From the IMG/VR virus record IMGVR_UViG_3300046782_000441, positions 1-37,056 of that record: a stretch of DNA of 37,056 bases, one strand, 5' to 3'. The translations under genes were made by a program, and so were the position numbers. Numbering within the stretch: the first letter of the stretch is position 1; every line of letters begins with the position of its first letter. Shown here piece by piece: positions 28,179 through 35,712 of this stretch. The notes under the pieces are model-generated. The model worked only from the letters and a program-made list of their open reading frames with translations. It ran no database searches and had not been told where the DNA came from. Origin of the DNA: a virus.

Positions 28179-28343
28179 TCACCCCGTCGTAGGCCTGCCA
28201 GCACCCTTACACTCAAGCGGGCGGCGCAATCGGGATGACGCCGCACCAGTCTTGCGCGGAGAACCTCCCTCACCTTGACAGGGGTGGCGGACGACGACGA
28301 TGATCAGCACGGTGATGATGAGCCCGCCGACGCCGTAGACCAC
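28179..28343 (-). CDS. Small single-span membrane protein, end of the late operon
   Basis: 54 residues from a GTG at 28343, one base after the stop of the two-span protein. A hydrophobic helix (VYGVGGLIITVLIIVVV) starts the protein, followed by a basic, Pro/Gly-rich tail with two cysteines. By position it belongs to the lysis block and might be a holin partner or a spanin-like piece; no lipobox is seen. Confidence 0.45.
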   Translation of the reverse strand: MVYGVGGLIITVLIIVVVRHPCQGEGGSPRKTGAASSRLRRPLECKGAGRPTTG

Positions 28344-28344
28344 G

Positions 28345-28506
28345 TCAGATCAGACGAGCGATCGCCGTCGCGGCGATCAGCCCGAACACCACCGTTGCCG
28401 TGAACGGGACCACGTTGAGCAAGCCCAGGATGGCCAGCAGCAGAACCAAAACGGCGATGATGGCGCCGACGGTGTACGGATACGCGCCCATGGTAAATGG
28501 AGCCAT
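28345..28506 (-). CDS. Two-span holin-like protein
   Basis: 53 residues with two hydrophobic helices (VGAIIAVLVLLLAILGLLNV and FTATVVFGLIAATAIARL) joined by a short turn. The ATG at 28506 follows a strong ribosome site (AGGGGGAG). Small size, two spans and the place in the lysis block suggest a class II-type holin, which would open the membrane for the peptidoglycan enzyme. It is below the size limit of many gene callers. Confidence 0.6.
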   Translation of the reverse strand: MAPFTMGAYPYTVGAIIAVLVLLLAILGLLNVVPFTATVVFGLIAATAIARLI

Positions 28507-28509
28507 GAT

Positions 28510-29172
28510 TTACTCCCCCTCTGGTAGTTGAACGGGCGGCGCCAGGACGCGCTCGACGAGCGTGACCGGCGTGGCCTCGGGCGTTTGCACAGGCGTCTCG
28601 GTCACCACCACGACCAGTACTGGCAAGATGATGACCGGCACCACCACGACCTCCCTGGCTGTTACCTCATCAGGTGGCTGCACCGGGACGAGCGTCGGGC
28701 GGTCCAGAGCGTAGCGGGTGGCCTGCGCCTCAGGCGTGCCGCCGCAGCGTTCCTGCGACGTCCAGTCCCGCTCCCGCACGCCAGGCACGTCGGGTACCGC
28801 GGGCGGCGCTGCAAGACACTCGGCTGACTTCGCGCGCTCCGGACCAGGTCGGAGCGTCGGCGGCACGCGGCGCTCGATCAGAGGGGTAGGCCGTGGCGTG
28901 GGCGTGTCGCGCGGCACGGGCGTGCCCGTGGGCTGCGGCGTCGGCCGCGGCGTCGGCGTCTCAGTCGGCTCCGCCGTGGGCGTGTCGGTTGGCGTCGGAG
29001 TCGGAGTCTCGGTCGCATCCGGCTCGGGCGTAGCTGTCGGCTCCAGCGTAGGAGTCGGCGTGTCGGTCGGCGTTGCCGTGAGCGTGGGCGTCTCGCACAG
29101 CTCGAGCTGCTGGGTGGGGTTGATGCACTGGGCATGCAGCAGCAGCAGCCCGCCCGCAATGAGCCCAAGCAC
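28510..29172 (-). CDS. Thr/Pro-repeat membrane protein of the lysis block
   Basis: 220 residues from a GTG that shares a base with the upstream stop. An N-terminal hydrophobic helix (LIAGGLLLLHAQC) precedes about 70 residues of TPTPTDTP/EPTATP repeats, a Pro/Arg-rich stretch and a C-terminal hydrophobic helix (VVVVPVIILPVLVVVV, about 173-188). The Thr-Pro repeats resemble cell-surface linkers common in Chloroflexota. It could span the wall between two membrane contacts, as spanins do, but no classic lipobox is clear. The Cys at 16 could be a lipidation site with a poor consensus. Confidence 0.6.
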   Translation of the reverse strand: MLGLIAGGLLLLHAQCINPTQQLELCETPTLTATPTDTPTPTLEPTATPEPDATETPTPTPTDTPTAEPTETPTPRPTPQPTGTPVPRDTPTPRPTPLIERRVPPTLRPGPERAKSAECLAAPPAVPDVPGVRERDWTSQERCGGTPEAQATRYALDRPTLVPVQPPDEVTAREVVVVPVIILPVLVVVVTETPVQTPEATPVTLVERVLAPPVQLPEGE

Positions 29173-29408
29173 TAGTCCTCATCTTTACGGCGGCGACGGG
29201 GGGCGGGCCGAAAAGCCAGCGGTATGACAAACCAGGCGCCTAACACGACACCACAGACGAGTGCCACGCCGGCGTTGTACTCGGGCCGGATGAGGACCAG
29301 CAGCAGGCCAGCAGCCAGCACGATCAGGGTCACCAGCACCTGGCACACCATGCGGGTGATGGTCACCGACGCCGGCTCGTGCCACTCTTCGGACGGCGCG
29401 TCAGACAA
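29172..29408 (-). CDS. Two-span membrane protein, holin candidate
   Basis: 78 residues from a TTG at 29408 overlapping the stop of the C39-like gene. After an acidic start, two hydrophobic helices (VCQVLVTLIVLAAGLLLVLI and AGVALVCGVVLGAWFVIPLA) are joined by a short loop and followed by a strongly basic tail (PAPRRRRKDED). This is the general shape of a holin. With the 53-residue protein, two holin-like candidates are present; which acts as holin and which as antiholin cannot be decided. Confidence 0.55.
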   Translation of the reverse strand: MSDAPSEEWHEPASVTITRMVCQVLVTLIVLAAGLLLVLIRPEYNAGVALVCGVVLGAWFVIPLAFRPAPRRRRKDED

Positions 29409-29823
29409 CCGACACCACGCTGAACGCCCCCAGGCGATTGAAGTCCGCGCGCGACAGCACGTCCCATATTCCACAGTAGCCGGGCGCACTGTTGGCTATC
29501 CAGAGGTTCGCGCCTTGCACGCCGCGCAGAGCAACCCAGTGGTAATAAGCGGCCCCCGACATCATGCCTGTGGTGCTCTGCGCGATCTCGTACACCGCGT
29601 CGAAGTCGAGCCAGCCCTGCTCACTCCCCAGGCCGTAGTCGCCGAGCACGCGCTGGAGCTGCGCGCCCGAGCCGTCCATCAACCCGTAAGTCGAGTTGAT
29701 GTTGTTCGGGTAGCCGATCTCGTAAACGGTGCGTTCACGGTCGCTGCCGCGGCACCCGGTCGACTCGAGCACCCAATCCAGACTGCACGAGGAACACGTC
29801 CAGGAGTAGACCTGCGGCGCCAT
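29401..29823 (-). CDS. C39-like cysteine peptidase domain (endolysin candidate)
   Basis: 140 residues. SWTCSSCSLDWVLESTG (candidate nucleophile Cys10 or Cys13), YYHWVALRG (His95) and IANSAPG (Asn111) give a papain/C39-like Cys-His-Asn arrangement. Its place before the holin-like genes suggests a wall peptidase that acts in lysis. The ATG at 29823 has only a weak ribosome site. The frame is open upstream to 29896, and a +1 shift at the end of the 60-residue gene would join the two (see findings). Without the shift, translation must start here. Confidence 0.65.
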   Translation of the reverse strand: MAPQVYSWTCSSCSLDWVLESTGCRGSDRERTVYEIGYPNNINSTYGLMDGSGAQLQRVLGDYGLGSEQGWLDFDAVYEIAQSTTGMMSGAAYYHWVALRGVQGANLWIANSAPGYCGIWDVLSRADFNRLGAFSVVSVV

Positions 29824-29878
29824 CGCGAGGTACGGGTTCCAGCCGACCGTAGCCGGCGGTGGCTCATCTTCATAGCCC

Positions 29879-30061
29879 TCAAAAGGGCGTCCGTTTTACG
29901 GCGTTCTCGCTTTCGTACCAGTAATAGATAGCGTCGCGTGCGAACGTCTGACTGACCTTGTCGCCCTCGCGCAAGACGACAAACTGCTCGTCCCCGCGCG
30001 GCTCGTCGGCATTGTCGGCGATGGCTTGCGCCACGCCCGGTCCGATCGAATAGTCCGTCAC
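29879..30061 (-). CDS. 60-residue protein, probable N-terminal part of the C39-like peptidase
   Basis: MTDYSIGPGVAQAIADNADE begins a short protein with a small beta-rich domain (EQFVVLREGDKVSQTF, DAIYYWYESENAV) that stops at CCC TTT TGA. I recall related phage proteins in which a similar N-terminus continues through a Pro-rich linker into the C39-like domain, in a single frame. Here the linker (EGYEDEPPPATVGWNP) is present, but in the +1 frame just after the stop. The ATG overlaps the preceding stop as ATGA. Confidence 0.6.
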   Translation of the reverse strand: MTDYSIGPGVAQAIADNADEPRGDEQFVVLREGDKVSQTFARDAIYYWYESENAVKRTPF

Positions 30062-30378
30062 CCCAGCGCTCCGAACTTCGATTCGAGATACGCCACCAGC
30101 GCATCGCGCAACTCGTCAGTTGTCGAGCCGAGCGGCACCGCCTTGATCGTCGCCAGATGATCGGTTTGTGTTTGTGTCTGACTGGCGAAAAACGACTCCA
30201 CGATCGGCTGCGCAGCGGGTGGCAGTGCCACGTGCTGACCACTCTCGTCGTAGGTATAGATGACCATGCTGTAGAGCGCGTCGGTGCCGATCCCATTGGA
30301 TACATCGAACCCCGCCTGCGCCAGATTGTCCTCCAACGGCACCAGGTCGAGCGGCGGCATTGGCACAACCTGCGTCAT
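30058..30378 (-). CDS. Small tail-region protein of unknown function
   Basis: 106 residues from the ATG at 30378, which overlaps the fibre gene stop. Acidic helix and beta parts (LVPLEDNLAQAGFDV, MVIYTYDESGQHV), ending with TDELRDALVAYLESKFGAL. No family is recognised; a baseplate or fibre accessory or chaperone role is possible from position. Confidence 0.5.
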   Translation of the reverse strand: MTQVVPMPPLDLVPLEDNLAQAGFDVSNGIGTDALYSMVIYTYDESGQHVALPPAAQPIVESFFASQTQTQTDHLATIKAVPLGSTTDELRDALVAYLESKFGALG

Positions 30379-30992
30379 CAGTGCAACTCCAGTCCAGTCA
30401 GTACACGGCGGGTCGAATCGGTGTACAGCGTGCCAGCGTTGAGGATGCTCCACTGCCCGTGAAGGATGTGCGCTCCAGCCGACAACGCAAACACCCAGTG
30501 AATTGTGACTATTTGATACACCGTCGGATTACCGATGGTGAAGAGGTTGGTGGCACTCCCGTCCAGGGCGAGATTGAAGACAGCCAGGGTGTTACTCACC
30601 GACCCGGTCACGATCACTGTTGCGGTCAACGAGGCCAGAAGTTGCCCGGCTACTGGCGACGTGAAGCTAATGAGCATGTCGGGAATGTCGACCGGGGTGG
30701 CCGAAGTGGTACTGGGCGTCGCTGTCGCGCCACTCGCCTGGTGCTGGATAACGGCTGCATTCGGCGCCAGGTCAACGGCTTGAATGGTCCCGTCGGCAAT
30801 CATGGCGCTGGTGATCGACCCCGCTGCGATCCCAGCAGCGGCCACTGGTAGTCCCAGGCCTGGCGCGTGCGTGTGCTGGTCGACCGCCAGCGCCAGCGTC
30901 TGGATGTCCTCTTTGTGGAAAAGATCCGCCGCAGCCGTCGCGTACGGAAATGCCAATCCGCCGGAGAAGTTTGTTGCAACAGTTCTCGCCAT
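30378..30992 (-). CDS. Putative tail fibre or receptor-binding protein
   Basis: 204 residues. A DIQTLALAVDQHTHAPGLGL segment near the N-terminus resembles the short beta-turn region of trimeric fibres. It is followed by Ala/Gly/Thr-rich repeats and a C-terminal beta-sandwich-like domain (LLASLTATVIVTGSVSNTLA, QIVTIHWVFALSAGAHIL). The composition and place after the large tail protein suggest host contact. Receptor and enzymatic activity cannot be read from the sequence. Confidence 0.6.
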   Translation of the reverse strand: MARTVATNFSGGLAFPYATAAADLFHKEDIQTLALAVDQHTHAPGLGLPVAAAGIAAGSITSAMIADGTIQAVDLAPNAAVIQHQASGATATPSTTSATPVDIPDMLISFTSPVAGQLLASLTATVIVTGSVSNTLAVFNLALDGSATNLFTIGNPTVYQIVTIHWVFALSAGAHILHGQWSILNAGTLYTDSTRRVLTGLELH

Positions 30993-31006
30993 TTATCTGG
31001 ACCTCC

Positions 31007-32959
31007 CTAGACCCACTGCACTGCCTTGACCCTGAGCGAGCCGCGCCACTGGCGGCCAATCTCGTCGAAGCTCTGCAACAAGGAATACTCCGTAAACATC
31101 AACTGCTGCGTCGTCTCGTCCGGCAGCGTGACGTTGACGGCTCCAGGCGTGTCGACCGCGGCCTCGATCAACTTCTGGATCTGGGTGCGACCCATCCTGA
31201 TCGGCACCCCGTCCCTGCGCACCAGGCCGTCCGCACACAGAATGTCCGCCTGGAATTCCATGATCCGTTGCGGCCGCAACGCGTGGCCCAGACTCACGCC
31301 CGACACCAGCGGCGACGCGGTGTTGACCGTGTTGTGGAGGTGCACTCTGAGAGCGGCCAGGGTGCAGGACGCGGTGATCGGGAATTTGACGCGGTCGTAG
31401 ACCGGCGTGTTGAACGTATGCGCCAGCGCCGTGAACGTCGTGCTCGGCGTGGGATCGAGCTTGTACTCGAGCGTCACGTAGTTGCTCGCGTCGATCTTTG
31501 GCCCCGTCACGCTGAAGTGGCGCAAGCTCTTCTGGCTGGCGTGGTAGCCGGCGTGCCACAACGGCAGATCGATCCACCCGTCGCCGACAAAATAGCGATA
31601 GGCCGAACACCCCGCCGGATTGGGCGTGCACGGGTTGATCATCCAGCCAATGCTGCCGTCGCTAAAGCCGATGTACGTCCGCGTGTGCCCCGCCGCCTGG
31701 CCGACCTGCGACACGAACAGGTGCTGAATCGCTCGATTCACGAACGGGATGCTGACCGAGCCATGCCAGGCGTCGATGTGGACAGGTTCGCCCGTACCCT
31801 GACTCCCCAACGCGGTCACGAGTGTGCTCGCTCGAGGTCCGCGAACGCCTTGAGCAACCCACGCGCCGAACTTGCACAGGTAGCCCGTATTGGAGTCCTT
31901 ATCGAGCAGCGCCGCATAGGCAAACATCGACTCGACACCGGCAAAGGCGGTCACCGCACCAGAGACGGCGCCCGTGTTGCTGGACAGGTCGTCAGGCCCC
32001 ACGCTCGTCCAGGACAGGTCAGGGTCCAGTCTGCCCAGCGAATTGCCGTAGGCCACGTACAGACCGTTTTCGAAGGTGCCCCAGCGCCGGCCGTTGTCGG
32101 GCAGGTCGGCGTACCGCAGGAACGGGAACAGCTCGCGATCGTTGCCGGCGGCGTCAAGCGTGTACAGCCCGTCCGTCTTGGCGACGACCAGCGTGCCGCC
32201 CGCGGTGACCAGCAGGGACGTGATCGCCGAGGACTTGTCACCCGTCCTGAAGATCAGCGAGGTGTAATTCGCTTCGTTGGTCGGGTCGGCATTGGTGTCC
32301 AGTTTTCGCAGACGGTTGGTGTCGTCCGCCCACCAGAACTCTTTGCCCACCACCGTGAAGGCAAGCGCGGTGAACGTCGCCATCGCGGTATACGCAGCAC
32401 CGTCGGACGTCCACTGCGCGACGCCGCTCGAGAGCGCGAAAAACGCACGCTGCACGCCATCGAAATTCGACGTGAACACGACAACGTCGATGATCGGCTG
32501 CGGGAACGTCTTGACCACCGACCACGTATCGGTTGTGCCCGCCGCCTTCTTGAGGACGTTCGCCCCATTGGTGGCGTACAGCGACGTCCCGATCTCGAAG
32601 AACTTGCCGATACCCCTGGCCGCATCCACACCCGCCGCGGTGTACGTGGTGATCTCCGGGCCGAGCATCCACGGCCAGACCGACAGGTCGACCGCGTTTG
32701 CCGCGGTGTAGCGCTGGTCGTCCCACTTCTCCTGGATCGCCAACCCGAGGCCGAGCGTGAGCTGCTGGAAGGGCTCCTCGCGGTCGTTGGTCGGATTCGC
32801 GCCGGCGTACGAGTAATCGGGCGGCGCGACCTGGTTGATCGACTGCGTCTCGACCGACACCAGCGCCGGCTGGCCTGCCTGGGGTGAGCCGATCAAGAAG
32901 CCCGTGCCGGAAATAATGACGTGAAACGGATACGGGCTGCGCTTCGCGTATACGGACAC
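31007..32959 (-). CDS. Large tail protein, probably beta-propeller
   Basis: 650 residues from a GTG sharing a base with the preceding stop. Repeated blade-like segments (GTSLYATNGANVLKKAAGTT, GTLVVAKTDGLYTLDAAGND, NGLYVAYGNSLGRLDPDLSW) suggest a seven-blade type propeller in the first 400 residues. A C-terminal region rich in aromatic strands follows (MEFQADILCADGLV, SFDEIGRQWRGSLRVKAVQW). Propeller tail proteins are found as podovirus tail hub or nozzle components. No depolymerase motif is visible. Confidence 0.65.
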   Translation of the reverse strand: MSVYAKRSPYPFHVIISGTGFLIGSPQAGQPALVSVETQSINQVAPPDYSYAGANPTNDREEPFQQLTLGLGLAIQEKWDDQRYTAANAVDLSVWPWMLGPEITTYTAAGVDAARGIGKFFEIGTSLYATNGANVLKKAAGTTDTWSVVKTFPQPIIDVVVFTSNFDGVQRAFFALSSGVAQWTSDGAAYTAMATFTALAFTVVGKEFWWADDTNRLRKLDTNADPTNEANYTSLIFRTGDKSSAITSLLVTAGGTLVVAKTDGLYTLDAAGNDRELFPFLRYADLPDNGRRWGTFENGLYVAYGNSLGRLDPDLSWTSVGPDDLSSNTGAVSGAVTAFAGVESMFAYAALLDKDSNTGYLCKFGAWVAQGVRGPRASTLVTALGSQGTGEPVHIDAWHGSVSIPFVNRAIQHLFVSQVGQAAGHTRTYIGFSDGSIGWMINPCTPNPAGCSAYRYFVGDGWIDLPLWHAGYHASQKSLRHFSVTGPKIDASNYVTLEYKLDPTPSTTFTALAHTFNTPVYDRVKFPITASCTLAALRVHLHNTVNTASPLVSGVSLGHALRPQRIMEFQADILCADGLVRRDGVPIRMGRTQIQKLIEAAVDTPGAVNVTLPDETTQQLMFTEYSLLQSFDEIGRQWRGSLRVKAVQWV

Positions 32960-33978
32960 TAGACCCTCACCGCGGGCCCGAAGTTGCGCTGCCGATACAG
33001 CTTCTTTTGTGGCATATCCGCCACGAGATGCTCACGTACGAGGTCGTTGAACGCCGCAACCGCACTCATCTGATCTCGGATCAACCGCTGATTCGCCGCC
33101 GGCTCGAGCAGGTGTCCGAACTGGCGCCAACCCGCGACCAGCGCGGCGGCCGCGGCCCAACCCGCCGTCACCGGTGCCTCGTCTGTCTCGAGGCTCAACC
33201 CCGTCTGCTCACCCCACACGCCACCACTCGCGCGACAGTGGTCATACGACCGCTTCAGACAGCGCAGGTAGATGAGATCGCCGGCGTTGAACGTCTGGCT
33301 CCCCGTATTGAGATAGAAGGTGCCGCCGTCGCGCTCGACCTGGCCGAAGATCCTGCGCTCGAAGGGATCTTGCAGGTTGCGGTCCTCGCCTGCCGCCAAT
33401 AATCCAACCTGGAGCACGTTGCCAGTATCGATCAGCCACGGCGCCACCGCGGTGAGGTCATGCCGGCTCGTCAGGATGGTCGGAATGCACGCGACCTCGA
33501 CCACCACCCAGCAATGCCGCAGCCCCTCGTTGATCAGACGCGTCGACGTCGGCGCGTCAAACGGACCAAGGATCTCGAAGCGCTCGCCTGGCCCGATCGG
33601 CGTGCTGCCCTCGAGCTGGACGTAGTTGTATTGCTCCATGTCGTGGTAGGTCAGCGCTTCCAGAAAGCCATAGGTCGTGCCGAGCGCGTCAGCGTACGGG
33701 CTATTGGTCCACGGCAGGTCAGGCGTAATCGTGCCCGTCGACGGCTCGTACGCCATCACGTAGCGACTGCGATCGGTGAGGAGCACGGCGCTCGGGCGAT
33801 ACAGCGGACGATCGATCAGTTGGTCCTGCTGCGGAATGCCGGACTGGATCGGATACGCCAGGCACACCAGTTTGGTCACGTCCGAGCCAATCATCGCCCG
33901 CAGGTCGTAGCTATCCAGCCCGATGAACGGACCAGCTTCCTGCGACAGACTCGAGCGGTACTGGCTGAGTGTCGGCAT
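32959..33978 (-). CDS. Structural tail or neck protein
   Basis: 339 residues from the ATG at 33978 with AGGGAG upstream. Mixed alpha-beta with several acidic helices (GLDSYDLRAMIGSDVTKLVC) and a C-terminal helical part (LIRDQMSAVAAFNDLVREHL). Position between head and tail genes suggests a tail-tube or nozzle protein. No named family is recognised. Confidence 0.55.
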   Translation of the reverse strand: MPTLSQYRSSLSQEAGPFIGLDSYDLRAMIGSDVTKLVCLAYPIQSGIPQQDQLIDRPLYRPSAVLLTDRSRYVMAYEPSTGTITPDLPWTNSPYADALGTTYGFLEALTYHDMEQYNYVQLEGSTPIGPGERFEILGPFDAPTSTRLINEGLRHCWVVVEVACIPTILTSRHDLTAVAPWLIDTGNVLQVGLLAAGEDRNLQDPFERRIFGQVERDGGTFYLNTGSQTFNAGDLIYLRCLKRSYDHCRASGGVWGEQTGLSLETDEAPVTAGWAAAAALVAGWRQFGHLLEPAANQRLIRDQMSAVAAFNDLVREHLVADMPQKKLYRQRNFGPAVRV

Positions 33979-33987
33979 GGTGACTCC

Positions 33988-34095
33988 CTAGCGCACCAAC
34001 AACAACGGCGGCGGGCTACTCGATGCCCCAGCGAGGACCAGGAGCGGCGCGACCGTAACTGGCGCGAGCTGCAGCGGCGGCGCGCTACCCGCCAT
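33988..34095 (-). CDS. 35-residue Pro/Leu-rich protein next to the homing endonuclease
   Basis: A short hydrophobic, Pro-rich peptide (LQLAPVTVAPLLVLAGASSS) between the endonuclease gene and the structural gene at 33978. Its ATG lies within TATGGCGGGTAG, which in the other frame spells YGG-stop. Before the endonuclease inserted, this ATG probably overlapped the end of the 62-residue gene. A small membrane or virion peptide is possible. Confidence 0.5.
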   Translation of the reverse strand: MAGSAPPLQLAPVTVAPLLVLAGASSSPPPLLLVR

Positions 34096-34118
34096 ACAAT
34101 GTCCTTGAATGTTCAAGG
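34095..34118 (+). promoter_or_regulatory. Promoter -10 and palindrome over the endonuclease start
   Basis: TACAAT (34095-34100) ends 8 bases before the ATG at 34109, so the mRNA may be leaderless. The ATG itself lies in a palindrome (CCTTGAA at 34103-34109, TTCAAGG at 34112-34118), a possible binding site for autoregulation. Confidence 0.5.
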
Positions 34119-34645
34119 CCGAAATCTGGCTGCCGGTCGCCGGCTACGAGGACACCTACGAGGTGTCGGACTACGGACGCGTCAGGCGTTTGACTGGCTA
34201 TCGACGTGCCACCTGGCCCGGTCGAATGCTGAAAACCTATCTGACGACTCACTATCCAAGCGTCGGGCTGTGGCGTAGCAACACCCGCTCGACAGCGTAT
34301 GTGCATCGTCTTGTGGCAGCGGCGTTTCTCGGACCGCCGCCATCTCCGTCGCACGAGGTCAATCACCTCGACGGCGTGCGGACGAACAACCACGTCAACA
34401 ATCTTGACTGGACTACCTCGAGCGGCAACAAGCTGCATGCGTACACGACTGGCCTCACGCCAGACAGACGACTCGCGCGCGGAGACCGTCACGGCAACTC
34501 CAAACTGACCGATGCGCAGGTTGAGCAGATCCGCGCCGCGCCAGCCAGCGTGCGGAGCGTGGATCTGGCACGAGAGATGGGCGTCAGCATTTCGCTCATC
34601 AGCAAGATCCGCCTCGGCCACCATCGATTGCCTCATCCCCCGTAA
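34109..34645 (+). CDS. NUMOD4-HNH homing endonuclease
   Basis: 178 residues on the strand opposite to its neighbours. EIWLPVAGYEDTYEVSDYGR (5-24) is the NUMOD4 motif. HRLVAAAFLG (66-75), EVNHLDGVRTNNHVNNLDW (83-101) is the HNH nuclease with His86 and Asp88. The C-terminus has an HTH (LTDAQVEQIR, SVDLAREMGVSISLISKI). It is a free-standing homing enzyme that cuts a related gene lacking the insert. Its last codons (CCC CCG TAA) read on the other strand as the end TYGG-stop of the 62-residue tail gene. Confidence 0.9.
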   Translation: MFKAEIWLPVAGYEDTYEVSDYGRVRRLTGYRRATWPGRMLKTYLTTHYPSVGLWRSNTRSTAYVHRLVAAAFLGPPPSPSHEVNHLDGVRTNNHVNNLDWTTSSGNKLHAYTTGLTPDRRLARGDRHGNSKLTDAQVEQIRAAPASVRSVDLAREMGVSISLISKIRLGHHRLPHPP

Positions 34646-34821
34646 GTCAGGTCCTCGAGCGAGTTCGGCACCAGCGCCTTGAGTGTCTGCCAATCATCGG
34701 GCAACGTTAGTGTCACGACCGTGCCAGACGGAAGCCTGGCACTCACGATCAGCTTGCCGGTATGCACCCACGTCCCATCGGTCTGCTGGCCGCCGACCAG
34801 CGTGTACTCAGACGTGGACAT
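34633..34821 (-). CDS. Small tail-region protein ending at the endonuclease boundary
   Basis: 62 residues, beta-rich (YTLVGGQQTDGTWVHTGKLI, SARLPSGTVVTLTLPDDWQT). It ends LTYGG-stop, where the last codons lie in the 3' end of the homing endonuclease gene. It overlaps the upstream gene by 14 nt. No family is recognised; a short tail or head completion protein by position. Confidence 0.58.
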   Translation of the reverse strand: MSTSEYTLVGGQQTDGTWVHTGKLIVSARLPSGTVVTLTLPDDWQTLKALVPNSLEDLTYGG

Positions 34822-35263
34822 TGGTCACCTTCGCACCAGGTCGCTTGATGACGATGCTGGCACGCACCCCACCCTGCGAGGCGCGATTGTCCCTGCGGTA
34901 CACCGCGGCTTCGATGGCCACATACGCGCGCCGATAGTCGGCGTCGCTGGTCAACCTGAGCTCGCGCATGCCATCAACTTGCGGCAAGCTAAGCCACCAG
35001 TCGCCGTCGATCACGTCGGGCGTGTTGGCATCGCCGACCATCGGGTCACCGTCCAGACAGTAGCCGTCGCGTTCGATCTTGATATCCCGCACGACGCCCT
35101 CGAGCAGCCGGCACGCGCGGTCGACCTCGACCTGGTTCTGGCAGTAGCGCACGTTGTGGCCGGCGTACGTCAACCTGAAAAAGCCCGAGCCGAAGACACA
35201 GTCGGGCCGATGCACCACTCCCGTGACACTCAGGTACTCGGTCCGCCCGTGCTCGTCGATCAT
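34808..35263 (-). CDS. Head-tail region structural protein
   Basis: 151 residues from the ATG at 35263. Beta strands alternate with charged helices (VFGSGFFRLTYAGHNVRYCQ, NQVEVDRACRLLEGVVRDIK, DADYRRAYVAIEAAVYRRDN). Likely a connector or tail-completion protein, from gene order; no diagnostic motif. Confidence 0.52.
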   Translation of the reverse strand: MIDEHGRTEYLSVTGVVHRPDCVFGSGFFRLTYAGHNVRYCQNQVEVDRACRLLEGVVRDIKIERDGYCLDGDPMVGDANTPDVIDGDWWLSLPQVDGMRELRLTSDADYRRAYVAIEAAVYRRDNRASQGGVRASIVIKRPGAKVTNVHV

Positions 35264-35265
35264 CG

Positions 35266-35712
35266 CTAAACCGTGACGAAGGTCCGGTCGGTGGAATAGG
35301 TGGTGATGCCGTTGGCGCTCGCACCGATGCGGTAGTGGTAGGTCGTGACCGTCGTCAGGCCGGCCAGCCCTTTGACCTGCGGACCAGTACCGGTGCCCAG
35401 CGTGTTCTGCGTCCCGTACGCCGTCGTCAAGCCGTAGTCGACCCAATTGAGCGCCTGCGCCGATAGCGTGTAGTTGATATTCACGGTCGTCGCCGTCATA
35501 CCCGACGCCGAGATGGCCGTAATGGCCGGCGCCAGCGCGCTGGTCGTCGACCCATTCGGCGCGACCGCGGTTGACGCACCGGCGTCGGTCGGCCAGCCGC
35601 CAGGCCGTGCAGTACCTGGCGGCTCGTTGCCGCGCCAGTCCACGGGCGTGTGCGTCCACAAACCGCCCGCGGCGCCGACCTGGTTGGCGATCACGCCACT
35701 ATCGATCGGCAT
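35266..35712 (-). CDS. Virion protein with C-terminal fibronectin-like domain
   Basis: 148 residues from the ATG at 35712. After a Gly/Pro-rich start, about residues 65-148 (ITAISASGMTATTVNINYTL, WVDYGLTTAYGTQNTLG, TYHYRIGASANGITTYSTDR) match the pattern of a fibronectin type III / purple-acid-phosphatase-like beta-sandwich common on phage surfaces. Probably a decoration or tail surface protein. Confidence 0.65.
   Translation of the reverse strand: MPIDSGVIANQVGAAGGLWTHTPVDWRGNEPPGTARPGGWPTDAGASTAVAPNGSTTSALAPAITAISASGMTATTVNINYTLSAQALNWVDYGLTTAYGTQNTLGTGTGPQVKGLAGLTTVTTYHYRIGASANGITTYSTDRTFVTV

Noticed and set aside
30950-32887. 645-codon open frame on the plus strand
   Set aside because: It is antisense to the large tail protein. 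The Arg/Val/His-rich sequence has no domain pattern.
34085-34693. 202-codon minus-strand frame across the homing endonuclease
   Set aside because: It is the antisense of the NUMOD4-HNH gene. Its last codons (TLYGG-stop) are informative only as remains of the old tail-gene end.
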